A DNA stretch of 64,000 nucleotides from Tabrizicola oligotrophica (GCF_011008935.1 NZ_JAAIVJ010000001.1:62001-126000), one strand, 5' to 3'; numbered from the stretch's first letter, positions 27,297 to 40,838 are shown. Translations and numbers: made by a program. The notes: generated by a model not told the origin, from the letters alone.

Positions 27297-27323
27297 GATG
27301 CCTGAACACCGGAGTTTTGAACG

Positions 27324-28037
27324 ATGCGCATCCTGTTGGTTGAAGACGATCCCACCACCTCCCGCAGTATCGAGTTGATGTTGACCCATGCAAACCTGAA
27401 CGTCTTTTGCACCGATCTGGGCGAAGACGGGATCGATCTGGCCAAGCTTTACGATTACGACCTGATCCTGCTGGATCTCAGCCTGCCCGACATGTCCGGC
27501 CATGAGGTGCTGCGCCAGCTGCGCCTCGCGCGCGTCGAAACCCCGATCCTGATCCTGACCGGGTCCGATGATACCGAAAACAAGATCAAGAGCTTTGGTT
27601 TCGGCGCCGATGACTACCTGACCAAACCCTTTCACCGCGAAGAGCTGGTCGCGCGCATCCATGCCATCATCCGCCGCTCCAAGGGCCACAGCCAGTCGGT
27701 GATCCGCACCGGCGCAGTCAATGTCAACCTGGACGCGAAGACCGTGGATGTCGGCGGCAAGACCGTGCATCTGACCGGCAAGGAATACCAGATGCTGGAG
27801 CTGCTCAGCCTGCGCAAGGGCACGACGCTGACCAAGGAGATGTTCCTGAACCATCTCTACGGCGGCATGGACGAGCCGGAGCTGAAAATCATCGACGTCT
27901 TCATCTGCAAGCTGCGCAAGAAACTGGCCGAGGCGACGGGCGGGCAGAACTACATCGAAACCGTCTGGGGCCGCGGCTATGTGCTGCGCGATCCGGGGCC
28001 GGGGATGGCGCTGCCGAACCTCGCGGCAAGCGCCTGA
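27324..28037 (+). CDS. ctrA: Cell-cycle response regulator CtrA
   Basis: OmpR-type response regulator. 237 residues: receiver domain (1-120) with acidic pocket EDDP, phospho-acceptor Asp51 in [13 protein letters not shown] and Lys101 in DDYLTKPF; winged-helix DNA-binding domain (125-230) with [20 protein letters not shown] and [14 protein letters not shown], which is CtrA-specific. In Rhodobacterales CtrA controls motility and gene transfer agents and is usually non-essential. A GCCGCC/GGCGGC hairpin (28061-28080) follows. Confidence 0.97.
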   Translation: MRILLVEDDPTTSRSIELMLTHANLNVFCTDLGEDGIDLAKLYDYDLILLDLSLPDMSGHEVLRQLRLARVETPILILTGSDDTENKIKSFGFGADDYLTKPFHREELVARIHAIIRRSKGHSQSVIRTGAVNVNLDAKTVDVGGKTVHLTGKEYQMLELLSLRKGTTLTKEMFLNHLYGGMDEPELKIIDVFICKLRKKLAEATGGQNYIETVWGRGYVLRDPGPGMALPNLAASA

Positions 28038-28046
28038 GCCTGCTAG

Positions 28047-32305
<4,259 letters not shown>

Positions 32306-32380
32306 CCCCTTCATCTGTTCGCAAATATCCCACGGGGGAAGCCGGATTGGCACAATCCGGCTTGGGGGTGTGAAACCCCC
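32306..32380 (-). repeat. Dispersed GATATTT motif copy 4 with two hairpins after recG
   Basis: Minus-strand motif GGGATATTT-GCG-AACAG-ATGAAGG occupies the first 26 bp after the recG stop (32306-32331). It is followed by a perfect 10-bp hairpin AAGCCGGATT/AATCCGGCTT (32339-32348, 32354-32363) and GGGGG/CCCCC (32364-32368, 32376-32380). No T-run follows, so it is not a textbook terminator. Confidence 0.75.
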
Positions 32381-32473
32381 ATACCTCACTTTGTTCACAA
32401 ATGTTCTCATAAAGTTCTTGACGCATCGTTAAGGCCATGAGAACAATTCAGCAACAAAGCACAGGAGACAGCC

Positions 32474-32596
32474 ATGCTGACCGAGATTGCCGAGATTGTG
32501 AACCGTTCGCGCGCCACGCTGGTCGAGGATGCCGTCGGCGTGCTGTCGCTCTTCGTGATGCTTTATGCCGGGCTGGCGATTTCCGGCGCTTTCTGA
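32474..32596 (+). CDS. 40-residue membrane protein of unknown function
   Basis: Small ORF with an AGGAGA ribosome site: MLTEIAEIVNRSRATLVEDA then VGVLSLFVMLYAGLAISGAF. A charged, amphipathic N-terminal half precedes one C-terminal transmembrane helix (about 21-38). The upstream region (32381-32473) has TTGACG-like and A/T-rich DNA plausible for its own promoter, and a strong terminator lies 120 bp downstream. Family not recognised. Confidence 0.6.
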   Translation: MLTEIAEIVNRSRATLVEDAVGVLSLFVMLYAGLAISGAF

Positions 32597-32715
32597 CCGT
32601 TTCTGCCTGCGATCTTTGCCCATCGGCCCCAGTCCCTCTGGTCCGGCCCATCCGTCCCCAAGGGATGTGCCACCCGGGCTTGCCCAGCCCGCCGCCGATG
32701 AAAGATACGCCACTT
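32597..32715 (+). other. 119-bp untranslated stretch before a strong terminator
   Basis: No ORF is convincing. It is C-rich, has GGGCTTGCCCAGCCC-type self-complementarity (near 32679-32692), and leads to a perfect terminator. It could be a long 3' UTR of the 40-residue gene or a small RNA processed from it. Confidence 0.3.
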
Positions 32716-32748
32716 GCCGCCGTTCCCTTCCGGGGACGGCGGCTTTTT
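32716..32748 (+). terminator. Strong rho-independent terminator
   Basis: GCCGCCGTTCCC-TTCC-GGGGACGGCGGC forms a 12-bp stem (one G-T pair) with a TTCC loop, followed by TTTTT (32744-32748). It ends the transcript of the 40-residue gene; its T-run touches the stop codon of the convergent scaffold gene. Confidence 0.92.
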
Positions 32749-33188
32749 CATGCGGCTTCGGCTGCCGCCATGGCCTCGCAGACCGCTTCCAGCGCCAGCA
32801 GGATCGAGGCATGGCGGTTCTTGTACTCGCGCGCCGGAACCAGCACCTCATAGCCATCGAACGGTGCGGCGGGGACCGGGCCGCCGTCCTTCAGCATGGC
32901 GCGCAGCGCCTCGCGCGCCGCCTCCAGCTCTGCCCGGCTGCGGCCCAGCACTACCCGGCCCAGGATCGAGGCCGAGGCCTGCCCCAGCGCGCAGGCCTTC
33001 ACATCCTGCGCGAACTCCGCCACCCGCCCGTCCTGCACCACCACATCCGTCGTGATGGTCGACCCGCATAGCGGCGAGCGCTTCTTCGCCGTGCCCATCG
33101 GTGCGGCCAGCCGGCCCTGATGCGGGATCGAGGCCGCCAGCTCCAGGATCCGGCCCGAATAAAGCTTGATGAGGTCGTTCTCGGCCAT
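32748..33188 (-). CDS. IscU/NifU-N-like iron-sulfur scaffold family protein
   Basis: 146 residues from ATG 33186-33188 (MAENDLIKLYSGRILELAAS). Matches the U-type scaffold fold: SPLCGSTITTDVVVQDG holds the first conserved Cys and FAQDVKACALGQASASIL the second. The third scaffold Cys, expected in the late (H)K/R-x-C helix, is absent; the corresponding region reads EYKNRHASILLALEAV, with Ala/Ser. It may therefore carry a cluster poorly, act as a zinc or regulatory protein, or use another ligand. Divergent from hisI with 63 bp between. Confidence 0.8.
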   Translation of the reverse strand: MAENDLIKLYSGRILELAASIPHQGRLAAPMGTAKKRSPLCGSTITTDVVVQDGRVAEFAQDVKACALGQASASILGRVVLGRSRAELEAAREALRAMLKDGGPVPAAPFDGYEVLVPAREYKNRHASILLALEAVCEAMAAAEAA

Positions 33189-33251
33189 GGCCTTCCCCTT
33201 TGTGCCCCCTTGAGATAAGCCGCAATTCACCCGCCGCCAAGGAGGAACCCG

Positions 33252-33611
33252 ATGAGCTTTGATCCGACCAGCCTAAAGTATGATGCCGGCGGCCTGATCC
33301 CCTGCATTGCGCAGGACCATGCGACGGGCGAAGTCCTGATGATGGCCTGGATGAACGCCGCGAGCCTTGCCCGCACGCTGGAGACCGGCAATGTCACCTA
33401 TTGGAGCCGCTCGCGGCAGGCCCTCTGGGCCAAGGGCGAAACCTCGGGCCATGTGCAGCGGCTGGTGGAGTTGCGCATCGACTGCGACCGCGATTGCCTG
33501 CTGGCGCTGGTGACGCAAGAGGGCCCGGCCTGTCACACCAACCGGCGGTCCTGTTTCTACACCAGCTTGCGCGATGGTGCGGAGGTGGAGATCCTCACGC
33601 CGATGGCGTGA
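33252..33611 (+). CDS. hisI: Phosphoribosyl-AMP cyclohydrolase
   Basis: Third step of histidine synthesis. 119 residues, cyclohydrolase domain only (no HisE fusion). Conserved [60 protein letters not shown] and RRSCFYT; the Asp and Cys residues bind Mg and Zn. GGAGGAACCCG precedes the ATG. No other his gene is nearby. Confidence 0.96.
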   Translation: MSFDPTSLKYDAGGLIPCIAQDHATGEVLMMAWMNAASLARTLETGNVTYWSRSRQALWAKGETSGHVQRLVELRIDCDRDCLLALVTQEGPACHTNRRSCFYTSLRDGAEVEILTPMA

Positions 33612-33632
33612 GCCGGGATCTTTCGAAAGGAT

Positions 33633-34064
33633 CTACTTCCGTCCCGCCTTGCGGGTAGACAGCAGCAGGTTGGTCTCGCTGGTCACGACCCCTTCGATCG
33701 AGCGGATGCGGTAGATCACCTCGTCCAGCTCCAGCAGCGTCTGCGTCGCCAGTTCCGCGATCAGGTCCCATTTGCCATTGGTCGAATGCACCGCCAGCAC
33801 CGCCGGAATCCCGGCCAGCCGCGCCATCACCTTCTCGCCGCCCTTGCCCTCGATCCCGATCATGATGAGGCCGCGCACCGGGGCGGCGGTGACGTCGCTG
33901 CGGGTCAGCACGGTGAAGCCGGCAATCTCGCCCTTCGCCTGCAAGCGCTCCATCCGCGCCCGCACCGTGGCGCGGCTCAGGTCCAGCCGTTCGGCCAGTT
34001 CCGACAGCGAGGCCCGGCCATCGCGCCGCAACTCCGCGATCAATCGCTGGTCGGTTTCGTCCAT
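33633..34064 (-). CDS. Lrp/AsnC-family transcriptional regulator
   Basis: 143 residues. N-terminal helix-turn-helix (about 5-55: LIAELRRDGRASLSELAERL then DLSRATVRARMERLQ) and a C-terminal RAM ligand domain (65-143, with STNGKWDLIAELATQTLLELDEVI). Divergent from arginase and ornithine cyclodeaminase, so the likely regulator of arginine/ornithine breakdown, as Lrp-type activators of rocF/arc genes are in related bacteria. The ligand is probably an amino acid; not shown. Confidence 0.9.
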   Translation of the reverse strand: MDETDQRLIAELRRDGRASLSELAERLDLSRATVRARMERLQAKGEIAGFTVLTRSDVTAAPVRGLIMIGIEGKGGEKVMARLAGIPAVLAVHSTNGKWDLIAELATQTLLELDEVIYRIRSIEGVVTSETNLLLSTRKAGRK

Positions 34065-34084
34065 TTGGGCAATCCTTCTGACGC

Positions 34085-34115
34085 TTCGCGCAATCCCTTT
34101 AGCAAAACGCGCGAA
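34085..34115. promoter_or_regulatory. Candidate operator in the Lrp-arginase divergent region
   Basis: Perfect inverted arms TTCGCGC (34085-34091) and GCGCGAA (34109-34115), 17 bp apart, in the 110-bp divergent gap. Lrp/AsnC proteins bind such degenerate dyads near their own promoter and that of a divergent target. Confidence 0.45.
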
Positions 34116-34174
34116 ATGCCGCTAGGATTCGTCACCGCTTCCCCCGAGAAATGATCAAAACCCCGGAGTGACCC

Positions 34175-35098
34175 ATGCCCAACTGCATCCTGATCGGAGC
34201 CCCCATCGACGAAGGCCAGCGCCGCCCCGGTTGCGTCATGGGGCCCGCGGCCTATCGGGTGGCCGGCATCGCGCAGGCGATCCGCGATCTGGGCCACGGG
34301 GTCGAGGATTGGGGCGATCTGTCGCTGCCCGAGCTGCGGACCGTGGCCTGCCCGAACCCCGCCGTTCACGATCTGGCCCGGGTCATCGGCTGGACCGAGG
34401 TGCTGTGTGACAAGGTGGACGATGCGCTGAGCGCGGGCGCCCTGCCGATCATCCTTGGCGGCGATCATTCGCTGGCGCTCGGCTCGGTCGCCGGGGCCGC
34501 CGCCTTTGCCGCGCGTCAGGACCGGCCGCTGTTCCTGCTGTGGCTGGACGCGCATTCCGATTTTCACACCCCCCTGACCAGCGAAAGCGGCAACCTGCAC
34601 GGCACGCCGGTGGCCTATATCACCGGGCGCGAGGGGTTTGACGCCTTCCCGGCCTTCCCCGCGGTGATCCCGCCGGAACGGGTCTGCCTGTTCGGCATCC
34701 GCTCGGTCGATCCGGCGGAACATGCCGCGCTTCTGCGCCATGACCTTGCGATCAACGACATGCGGGTGCTGGACGAGCGCGGCATCGTCGCGCCGCTGCG
34801 CGAGTTTCTGGAAAAGGTCCGCGCGGCGGGCGGCATGCTGCATGTGTCGCTGGATGTCGATTTCCTCGATCCCTCCATTGCGCCCGCCGTCGGCACCACG
34901 GTTCCCGGCGGCACCACCTTCCGCGAGGCGCATCTGGTGATGGAGCTCTTGCATGAAAGCGGGCTTGTCACCTCGCTCGACCTTGTGGAGCTGAACCCCT
35001 TTCTTGATGAGCGCGGTCGCACCGCCAAGCTGATGGTCGAACTTGTCGGCTCGATGATGGGCCGCAAGGTGTTCGACCGCCCGACCCGGAGTTTCTGA
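34175..35098 (+). CDS. rocF: Arginase
   Basis: Cleaves arginine to ornithine and urea. 307 residues of the ureohydrolase family with all manganese motifs: GGDHSLALG, LWLDAHSDFHTP (DAHSD) and VSLDVDFLDPSIAP (SLDVDxxDP). The next gene uses the ornithine product, so arginase is favoured over agmatinase or formiminoglutamase. GGAGTGACCC precedes the ATG. TGA overlaps the next ATG (TGATG). Confidence 0.94.
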   Translation: MPNCILIGAPIDEGQRRPGCVMGPAAYRVAGIAQAIRDLGHGVEDWGDLSLPELRTVACPNPAVHDLARVIGWTEVLCDKVDDALSAGALPIILGGDHSLALGSVAGAAAFAARQDRPLFLLWLDAHSDFHTPLTSESGNLHGTPVAYITGREGFDAFPAFPAVIPPERVCLFGIRSVDPAEHAALLRHDLAINDMRVLDERGIVAPLREFLEKVRAAGGMLHVSLDVDFLDPSIAPAVGTTVPGGTTFREAHLVMELLHESGLVTSLDLVELNPFLDERGRTAKLMVELVGSMMGRKVFDRPTRSF

Positions 35099-36144
35099 TG
35101 ATGATCGCCCCTTCCAAACAGGCCTTCGTGCCCTTCGTTTCCGTCGCCAACATGATGCGTCTGGTGCATGCCATCGGCGTCGAGCAGGTGATGGTGGACC
35201 TTGCCGCCGAGATCGAGGCCGATTTCCGCCGCTGGCCCCTGTTCGACAAGACCCCCCGCGTCGCCAGCCATTCCGAGATCGGGGTGATCGAGCTGATGCC
35301 GACTTCGGACGGCGAGACCTATGGCTTCAAATATGTGAACGGCCATCCCTCGAACATGAAGCGGGGGTTGCAGACGGTCACCGCCTTTGGCCTTCTGGCC
35401 GATGTGTCAACAGGTTATCCGCTGCTTTTGTCGGAGATGACCATCCTCACCGCGCTGCGGACGGCGGCCACCTCGGCCATGGCCGCGAAATGGCTGGCGC
35501 CGAAGGGGGCGACCACCATGGCGCTCATAGGCAACGGGGCGCAGGCTGAATTTCAGGCGCTGGCCTTCAAGGCGGTCTGCGGCATTTCCGAAGTGCGGCT
35601 TTACGACATCGACGCCAAGGCCACCCGCAAATGCGCGGCCAATCTGGCGGGTCGCGGGCTGACGGTGGTGGCCTGCGCCACGCCGGAAGAGGCGATCCTT
35701 GGGGCGCAGATCATCACCACGGTGACGGCGGACAAGCAGAACGCCACGATCCTGACCGACAACATGGTCGGCGCGGGGGTACATATCAACGCGGTGGGTG
35801 GCGATTGCCCCGGCAAGACGGAACTGCACAAGGATATCCTCTCGCGGGCCGGGGTGTTTGTCGAATACCCGCCGCAAACCCGCGTCGAGGGCGAGATTCA
35901 GCAGATGCCGGAAGATTTCCCGGTGACGGAGCTGTGGCAGGTCATCAACGGACAGGCGCCGGGCCGCACCGATGCCCGCGCCATCACGCTGTTTGATTCC
36001 GTGGGCTTTGCCATCGAGGATTTCAGCGCCCTGCGCTATGTCCATGGCAAGCTGAAGTCGCTGGGCCTGTGTGACCAGCTCGACATGATCGCCGACCCCG
36101 ACGATCCGCGCGACCTGTTTGGCATGCTGATGCGGGCGGCCTGA
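35098..36144 (+). CDS. Ornithine cyclodeaminase
   Basis: Converts ornithine to proline and ammonia with bound NAD. 348 residues of the ornithine cyclodeaminase/mu-crystallin family: SEIGVIELMPTSDGETYGFKY (substrate binding), EMTILTALRTAATSAMAAKW, the Rossmann motif LIGNGAQAEFQALAF, and HINAVGGDCPGKTELHKDIL with the conserved Asp. Coupled to arginase, forming a two-step arginine-to-proline route. A second ATG at 35101 is an alternative start. Confidence 0.93.
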   Translation: MMIAPSKQAFVPFVSVANMMRLVHAIGVEQVMVDLAAEIEADFRRWPLFDKTPRVASHSEIGVIELMPTSDGETYGFKYVNGHPSNMKRGLQTVTAFGLLADVSTGYPLLLSEMTILTALRTAATSAMAAKWLAPKGATTMALIGNGAQAEFQALAFKAVCGISEVRLYDIDAKATRKCAANLAGRGLTVVACATPEEAILGAQIITTVTADKQNATILTDNMVGAGVHINAVGGDCPGKTELHKDILSRAGVFVEYPPQTRVEGEIQQMPEDFPVTELWQVINGQAPGRTDARAITLFDSVGFAIEDFSALRYVHGKLKSLGLCDQLDMIADPDDPRDLFGMLMRAA

Positions 36145-36145
36145 C

Positions 36146-36213
36146 CTCCTCGGGCGACTTCGTCTTCTCGTCGGGGTCTGGCGAGGAGCGACGAAGTCGA
36201 CGACGAGCCCCGC
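36146..36213. repeat. Palindromic repeat family R1, copy B (CTCGTCG type)
   Basis: Fills the gap between two convergent stop codons. Contains CGACTTCGTC (36155-36164) paired with GACGAAGTCG (10 bp), and outer CTCCTCG/CGAGGAG and CTCGTCG/CGACGAG modules. Same modular design and similar length as 16425-16494. May serve as a two-way terminator although no T-run is present. Confidence 0.75.
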
Positions 36214-36214
36214 G

Positions 36215-37165
36215 TCAGGGATCGTGATAGATATGCAGCCCGCCCTTCGGGTCGCGCACCTGCCAGCCTTCGGCGGTCTTTTCCAGATACTCCGGGCCAA
36301 GCGGCACCTTGCCGTGACCGCCCGGGATATCCAGCACATAGGTCGGCAGGGCGGTGCCGGGCAGCCGGCCGCGCAAGGACGCCATCAGCGCCTGGCCCTC
36401 GGCAATCGTGGTGCGGAAATGCTCGGCGCCGCGCGCCAGATCGCAATGATGCAGGTAGTAGGGCTTGACCTTCAGCCGCAGCAGGTGGCGCAACAGCGCC
36501 TCCAGCACCTCGGCGCGGTCATTCACCCCGCGCAGCAGCACCGATTGCGACAGGATCGGCACCCCGGCGCGGGTCAGCCGGGCCAGCGCCGCCTCGGCCT
36601 CGAGGGTGATTTCATCAGCATGGTTGACATGCAGCACGAACCACAGGGGCTTGCCCTGCCCAAGCCGTGCCGCAAGGCTTTCGCTGATCCGCCCCGGCGC
36701 GACGACCGGAATCCGGGAATGGATCCGCAGCGTGTCGAGATGGGGAATGGCGTTCAGCCGGTCGATCACCTCGGCAAGCCGGCGTTCCGACAGCGACAGG
36801 GGGTCGCCGCCGGTCAGGATCACCTCGCGGATCGCCGGGCGGGCGGCGACATAGGCCAGCGCGGCGGCCAGATCGGGTTCGGGCAAGGGGCCGGCATCGC
36901 CCACCACCTCGCGGCGAAAGCAGAACCGGCAATGCACAAGGCAGGACAGTGTCACCCGCAGGATCACCCTGTCGGGGTAGCGATGCGTCAGGCCGGGGGT
37001 CGGCGAATGCACCGCATCGCCGATCGGGTCGGCAAGGCCGGCGACCGAGCCCAGCTCGCGCAGGTCGGGCAGGAATTGTGCCGCCACGCCGGGACGATCG
37101 GCCAAGGCCCGCATTTCGGGCGTCAGCCGTGTCGGAAAGCCGGTTTGGTCCCCCAGATCCTGCAT
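36215..37165 (-). CDS. Radical SAM lysine 2,3-aminomutase family protein (EpmB/KamA-like)
   Basis: 316 residues from ATG 37163-37165, preceded by AAGGGGG. Radical SAM cluster motif CxxxCxxC (Cys75, Cys79, Cys82) in VTLSCLVHCRFCFRREVVG, TGGDPLSLS, RIHSRIPVVAPGR, and the PLP-binding Lys286 in DIPGGHGKVPLGPEYLE. The short length fits EpmB, which isomerises lysine for modification of elongation factor P, better than catabolic KamA (over 400 residues). efp and epmA are not nearby. The much longer open frame upstream on this strand is antisense to gyrA. Confidence 0.88.
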   Translation of the reverse strand: MQDLGDQTGFPTRLTPEMRALADRPGVAAQFLPDLRELGSVAGLADPIGDAVHSPTPGLTHRYPDRVILRVTLSCLVHCRFCFRREVVGDAGPLPEPDLAAALAYVAARPAIREVILTGGDPLSLSERRLAEVIDRLNAIPHLDTLRIHSRIPVVAPGRISESLAARLGQGKPLWFVLHVNHADEITLEAEAALARLTRAGVPILSQSVLLRGVNDRAEVLEALLRHLLRLKVKPYYLHHCDLARGAEHFRTTIAEGQALMASLRGRLPGTALPTYVLDIPGGHGKVPLGPEYLEKTAEGWQVRDPKGGLHIYHDP

Positions 37166-37300
37166 CTTGCCCCCTTTTGAAGCGCGTGCTTTTCCCAGAT
37201 GCCGGCCCAAAGGGCAAGCCCCGGCATTGCCCCCATGGGCGGTATGCTGTAAGGTCCAGCCAACCAAATCTAGACCCCCTCGACGGGGGCGCGAGGACAC

Positions 37301-40015
37301 ATGACCGACAGCCCGGAAACCCCTGAAGCGACTGGTGAAAAGCCCGAGCGCGCGCCCTATCACGGCCCGCAGGTCGATGTCGTCGACGAGATGAAGACGG
37401 CCTATCTCGATTACGCGATGAGCGTGATCGTTTCCCGCGCCATTCCCGACCTGCGCGACGGGCTGAAGCCGGTGCATCGCCGCATCCTGTTTGCGATGCA
37501 GGAATCGGGCAACACCCACGACAAGCCCTATCGCAAGTCGGCGCGTCCGGTGGGCGACACCATGGGGAAATACCACCCGCACGGCGATTCTGCGATCTAT
37601 GACGCGCTGGTGCGCATGGCGCAGCCGTTTTCGATGAGTCTGAAGCTCTTGGACGGTCAGGGCAACTTCGGCTCGATGGACGGCGATACCGCGGCGGCGA
37701 TGCGCTATACCGAGGTGCGGATGGACAAGCCCGCCGCCTTCCTTCTGGCCGATATCGACAAGGAAACCGTCGAGTTTCAGGACAACTATGACGGCAAGGA
37801 CCGCGAGCCCACGGTTCTGCCGGCGCGCTTTCCGAACATGCTGGTCAACGGCGCCGAGGGCATTGCGGTGGGCATGGCCACCCGCATTCCGCCGCACAAT
37901 CTGGGCGAGGTGATCGACGGCACGCTCGCCATGATCGAAAATCCCGACATCAGCATGGAAGCGCTGATGGACATCATCCCCGCCCCCGATTTCCCGACCG
38001 GGGCGACGATCTTGGGCCGCTCCGGCGCGCGCAAGGCCTATCTTGAGGGCCGCGGCTCGGTCATCATCCGGGCGAAAACCCATGTCGAGGAGATCCGCAA
38101 GGACCGCTTTGCCATCATCGTCGACGAGGTGCCCTATCAGGTCAACAAGGCCCGCATGATCGAGATCATCGCGGAAATGGTGCGCGACAAGAAGATCGAA
38201 GGCATCGCCAATGTCGCCGACGAATCCGACCGCATCGGCGTGCGGGTGGTGATCGAACTCAAGCGCGACGCAACGCCCGATGTGGTGCTGAACCAGCTTT
38301 ACCGCTTCTCGCCGATGCAGACCTCGTTCGGCTGCAACATGCTCGCCTTGAACGGCGGCCGGCCGGAGCAACTGCTGCTGCGCGATTTCCTCAGCCATTT
38401 CATTACCTTCCGCGAGGAAGTGGTGGCGCGCCGCACCGCCTTTGAACTGCGCAAGGCGCGCGAGCGCAGCCATGTGCTCTGCGGTCTCGCTGTGGCGGTG
38501 TCCAACGTCGACGAGGTGGTGAAAACCATCCGCGCCTCTGCCGATGCCGCCGAGGCGCGCGAGAAACTGATGACCCGGCGCTGGCCCGCGCATGAAATCG
38601 CGCCCTTCATCCGGCTGATCGACGACCCCAGCCACACGATCAACGAGGACGGCACCTATAACCTGTCGGAAATTCAGGCCCGCGCCATTCTGGACCTGCG
38701 CCTGCAACGCCTGACCCAGCTTGGCGTCAAGGAAGTGACGGACGAGCTGGAAGAACTGGCCGCCAAGATCAAGGATTACCTTGAAATCCTGGGCTCGCGC
38801 GACCGGATCATGGCGATCATCTCGGACGAGCTGCGCGAAGTAAAAGCCATGTTCGCCGTGCCGCGCCGGACCGAGATCGTCGACTGGTCGGGCGACATGG
38901 AGGACGAAGACCTGATCGAGCGCGAGGATATGGTCGTGACCATCACCTCGGGCGGCTATATCAAGCGCACCCCCTTGGCCGAATTCCGCGCCCAGAATCG
39001 CGGCGGCAAGGGTCTGGCCTCGATGCAGACCAAGGAAGACGATGTGGTGACGACGCTCTTTGTCGCCAATACCCACACGCCTTTGCTGTTCTTCACCACC
39101 GATGGCATGGTCTACAAGATGAAAACCTGGCGCCTGCCGCTGGCGGGGCGCACCGCCAAGGGCAAGGCGATGGTGAACATCCTGCCGATCCAGCAGGGGG
39201 TCTCCATCGCTGCGCTGATGCCGGTGGACGTGCCGGAAGCCGAATGGGAAAGCCTGCAGATCGTCTTTGCCACTTCGGACGGCGACGTGCGGCAGAACGA
39301 TCTGAGCGACTTCACCAATGTCATGCGCAACGGCAAGATTGCGATGAAGCTGCCCGAGGGCGTGACGCTGGTGAACGCGGCGATTGCCGACGAAAATGAC
39401 GATGTGATGCTGGTCACCGAAGGCGGCCGCGCCATCCGCTTCTCGACGCAGGAAATCCGCGTCTTCAAGTCGCGCGGTTCGACCGGCGTGCGCGGCATCC
39501 GGCTGGCCGAGAACGACCATGTGGTGTCGATGGCGATCATCCGCCATTTCGAGGCGAACCCGGAAGAACGCGAGGCCTATCTCAAGCAGCGTCGCCTGAT
39601 GGCGGGCGTGACCGAGGACGAGGCGGATGACGAGGAAGAAACCGTCGCCGCCGGGCAGTTGTCGCCCGAACGCTATGCCGAGATGTCGGCGGCCGAAGAC
39701 CTGATCCTGACCATCACCAAGGGCGGCTCGGGCAAACTGTCGTCCAGCCACGACTACCCGGTGCGCGGGCGCGGCGGCATGGGGGTGAAGGCGATCTCGC
39801 CCGGCCCGCGCGGCGGACGCATCATCGCCTCCTTCCCGGTGGAGCTGTCGGACCAGATCATGCTGGCAACTTCCACCGGCCAGTCGATCCGGGTGCCGGT
39901 GGATCAGGTGTCGTTCCGCTCGCGCAGCGCCGGCGGGGTGCGGGTGTTCAACGTCGGCGCGGACGAGGAAGTCGTCTCCGTCGCCCGCGTCGCCGAACAG
40001 GGCGAGGATGAGTGA
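37301..40015 (+). CDS. gyrA: DNA gyrase subunit A
   Basis: Supercoils DNA with GyrB. 904 residues: catalytic Tyr136 in [10 protein letters not shown]; quinolone-determining stretch [20 protein letters not shown] with Ser97 and Asp101, the drug-sensitive residues; C-terminal beta-pinwheel containing the GyrA box QNRGGKG, which separates it from ParC. An acidic insert near 765-790 ([15 protein letters not shown]) is common in alphaproteobacterial GyrA. GAGGACAC precedes the ATG. Confidence 0.97.
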   Translation: MTDSPETPEATGEKPERAPYHGPQVDVVDEMKTAYLDYAMSVIVSRAIPDLRDGLKPVHRRILFAMQESGNTHDKPYRKSARPVGDTMGKYHPHGDSAIYDALVRMAQPFSMSLKLLDGQGNFGSMDGDTAAAMRYTEVRMDKPAAFLLADIDKETVEFQDNYDGKDREPTVLPARFPNMLVNGAEGIAVGMATRIPPHNLGEVIDGTLAMIENPDISMEALMDIIPAPDFPTGATILGRSGARKAYLEGRGSVIIRAKTHVEEIRKDRFAIIVDEVPYQVNKARMIEIIAEMVRDKKIEGIANVADESDRIGVRVVIELKRDATPDVVLNQLYRFSPMQTSFGCNMLALNGGRPEQLLLRDFLSHFITFREEVVARRTAFELRKARERSHVLCGLAVAVSNVDEVVKTIRASADAAEAREKLMTRRWPAHEIAPFIRLIDDPSHTINEDGTYNLSEIQARAILDLRLQRLTQLGVKEVTDELEELAAKIKDYLEILGSRDRIMAIISDELREVKAMFAVPRRTEIVDWSGDMEDEDLIEREDMVVTITSGGYIKRTPLAEFRAQNRGGKGLASMQTKEDDVVTTLFVANTHTPLLFFTTDGMVYKMKTWRLPLAGRTAKGKAMVNILPIQQGVSIAALMPVDVPEAEWESLQIVFATSDGDVRQNDLSDFTNVMRNGKIAMKLPEGVTLVNAAIADENDDVMLVTEGGRAIRFSTQEIRVFKSRGSTGVRGIRLAENDHVVSMAIIRHFEANPEEREAYLKQRRLMAGVTEDEADDEEETVAAGQLSPERYAEMSAAEDLILTITKGGSGKLSSSHDYPVRGRGGMGVKAISPGPRGGRIIASFPVELSDQIMLATSTGQSIRVPVDQVSFRSRSAGGVRVFNVGADEEVVSVARVAEQGEDE

Positions 40016-40313
40016 TCTCGAATCCCGGCTTGCCGATCTGGCGGGCCGGGGCGCGACAATTACCTACGGGGCCTTGGCGCGTGATCTGGGCTGGCGGATG
40101 GGCGCGCTTACCGAAGCCCTTGAAATCCTGATAGAAAATGACGCCCGCGCCGGTCTTCCGCTGCGGGCGGCGCTGTGCGAGGGGCGGCTTGCGGGCGGCT
40201 TGCCGGCGCAGGGGTTCTTCCTGAAGGCGGCGGCGCTTGGCTTTGACGTCACCGACCCGGCAGGCTTTGCCGCGAGCCAGCGCGCCATGCTGTTTCGGGT
40301 CGGCAAACCCTAA
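40008..40313 (+). CDS. Conserved-looking 101-residue protein, function unknown
   Basis: Begins 8 bp inside gyrA and reads [20 protein letters not shown] then [20 protein letters not shown] and on to FRVGKP. The first half ([21 protein letters not shown]) resembles a winged-helix or MGMT-like helix-turn-helix; no signal peptide or membrane segment. Tight overlap implies co-translation with GyrA. Function cannot be named. Confidence 0.7.
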   Translation: MSDLESRLADLAGRGATITYGALARDLGWRMGALTEALEILIENDARAGLPLRAALCEGRLAGGLPAQGFFLKAAALGFDVTDPAGFAASQRAMLFRVGKP

Positions 40314-40428
40314 ACCTGTGCAATTTTGCATAGTCTGCTTGCGCCCACTGAGGTTTATGCACAACCCATTCCGTGATTTCTTGTGTCCACGCTTCCGACA
40401 GAGGGGCGCATGGGAAAGGAAATGTGCA

Positions 40429-40803
40429 ATGCAACAACTTCAGAACTTCGCGCCCCTGATTGCGCGTCTCTTCATCGGCGGCTTCTTCCTCCTGTCCGGT
40501 CTGGGCAAACTTGGGGACGTGGCGGGCTTCACCGGTTATCTGGTCTCGGGCGGGCTTCCGGCCTTTCTTGCCTGGCCGGCGATCCTGTTTGAAATCGCCG
40601 TCGGCCTTGCGATGATCGCGGGCTTTCGGGCCAATCTCGTGGCCCTGGCGGGCGCGGCCTTCAGCGTCGTCGCGGCGCTGCTTTACCACAACAACCTTGC
40701 CGATCAGATGCAGATGATCATGTTCTTCAAGAACTTTGCCATTGCCGGCGGTTTCCTGATGATCTTCGCCCATGGTGCGGGCGCCTACGCGGTCGACAAG
40801 TAA
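40429..40803 (+). CDS. DoxX-family membrane protein
   Basis: 124 residues with four transmembrane helices; LIARLFIGGFFLLSGLGKLG is the DoxX signature. GGAAAGGA ribosome site upstream of MQQLQNFAP; longer open reading upstream has none. DoxX proteins are linked to quinol oxidation or redox stress, but the role here is unknown. Followed by a strong terminator. Confidence 0.9.
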   Translation: MQQLQNFAPLIARLFIGGFFLLSGLGKLGDVAGFTGYLVSGGLPAFLAWPAILFEIAVGLAMIAGFRANLVALAGAAFSVVAALLYHNNLADQMQMIMFFKNFAIAGGFLMIFAHGAGAYAVDK

Positions 40804-40810
40804 TCCGGCG

Positions 40811-40838
40811 GGGCGGGGATTTCCCCGCCCTTTCCTTT
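40811..40838 (+). terminator. Rho-independent terminator after the DoxX gene
   Basis: Perfect 8-bp stem GGGCGGGG/CCCCGCCC with an ATTT loop (40811-40830), then TTTCCTTTT. It stands 8 bp after the stop codon and isolates the gene from trmFO. Confidence 0.9.

Noticed and set aside
37166-39751. Long open frame on the minus strand, continuous with the EpmB-like gene
   Set aside because: It is antisense to gyrA, and its His/Arg/Gly-rich composition is the usual mirror of GC-rich coding DNA. The radical SAM gene has its own start at 37165 with a ribosome site.
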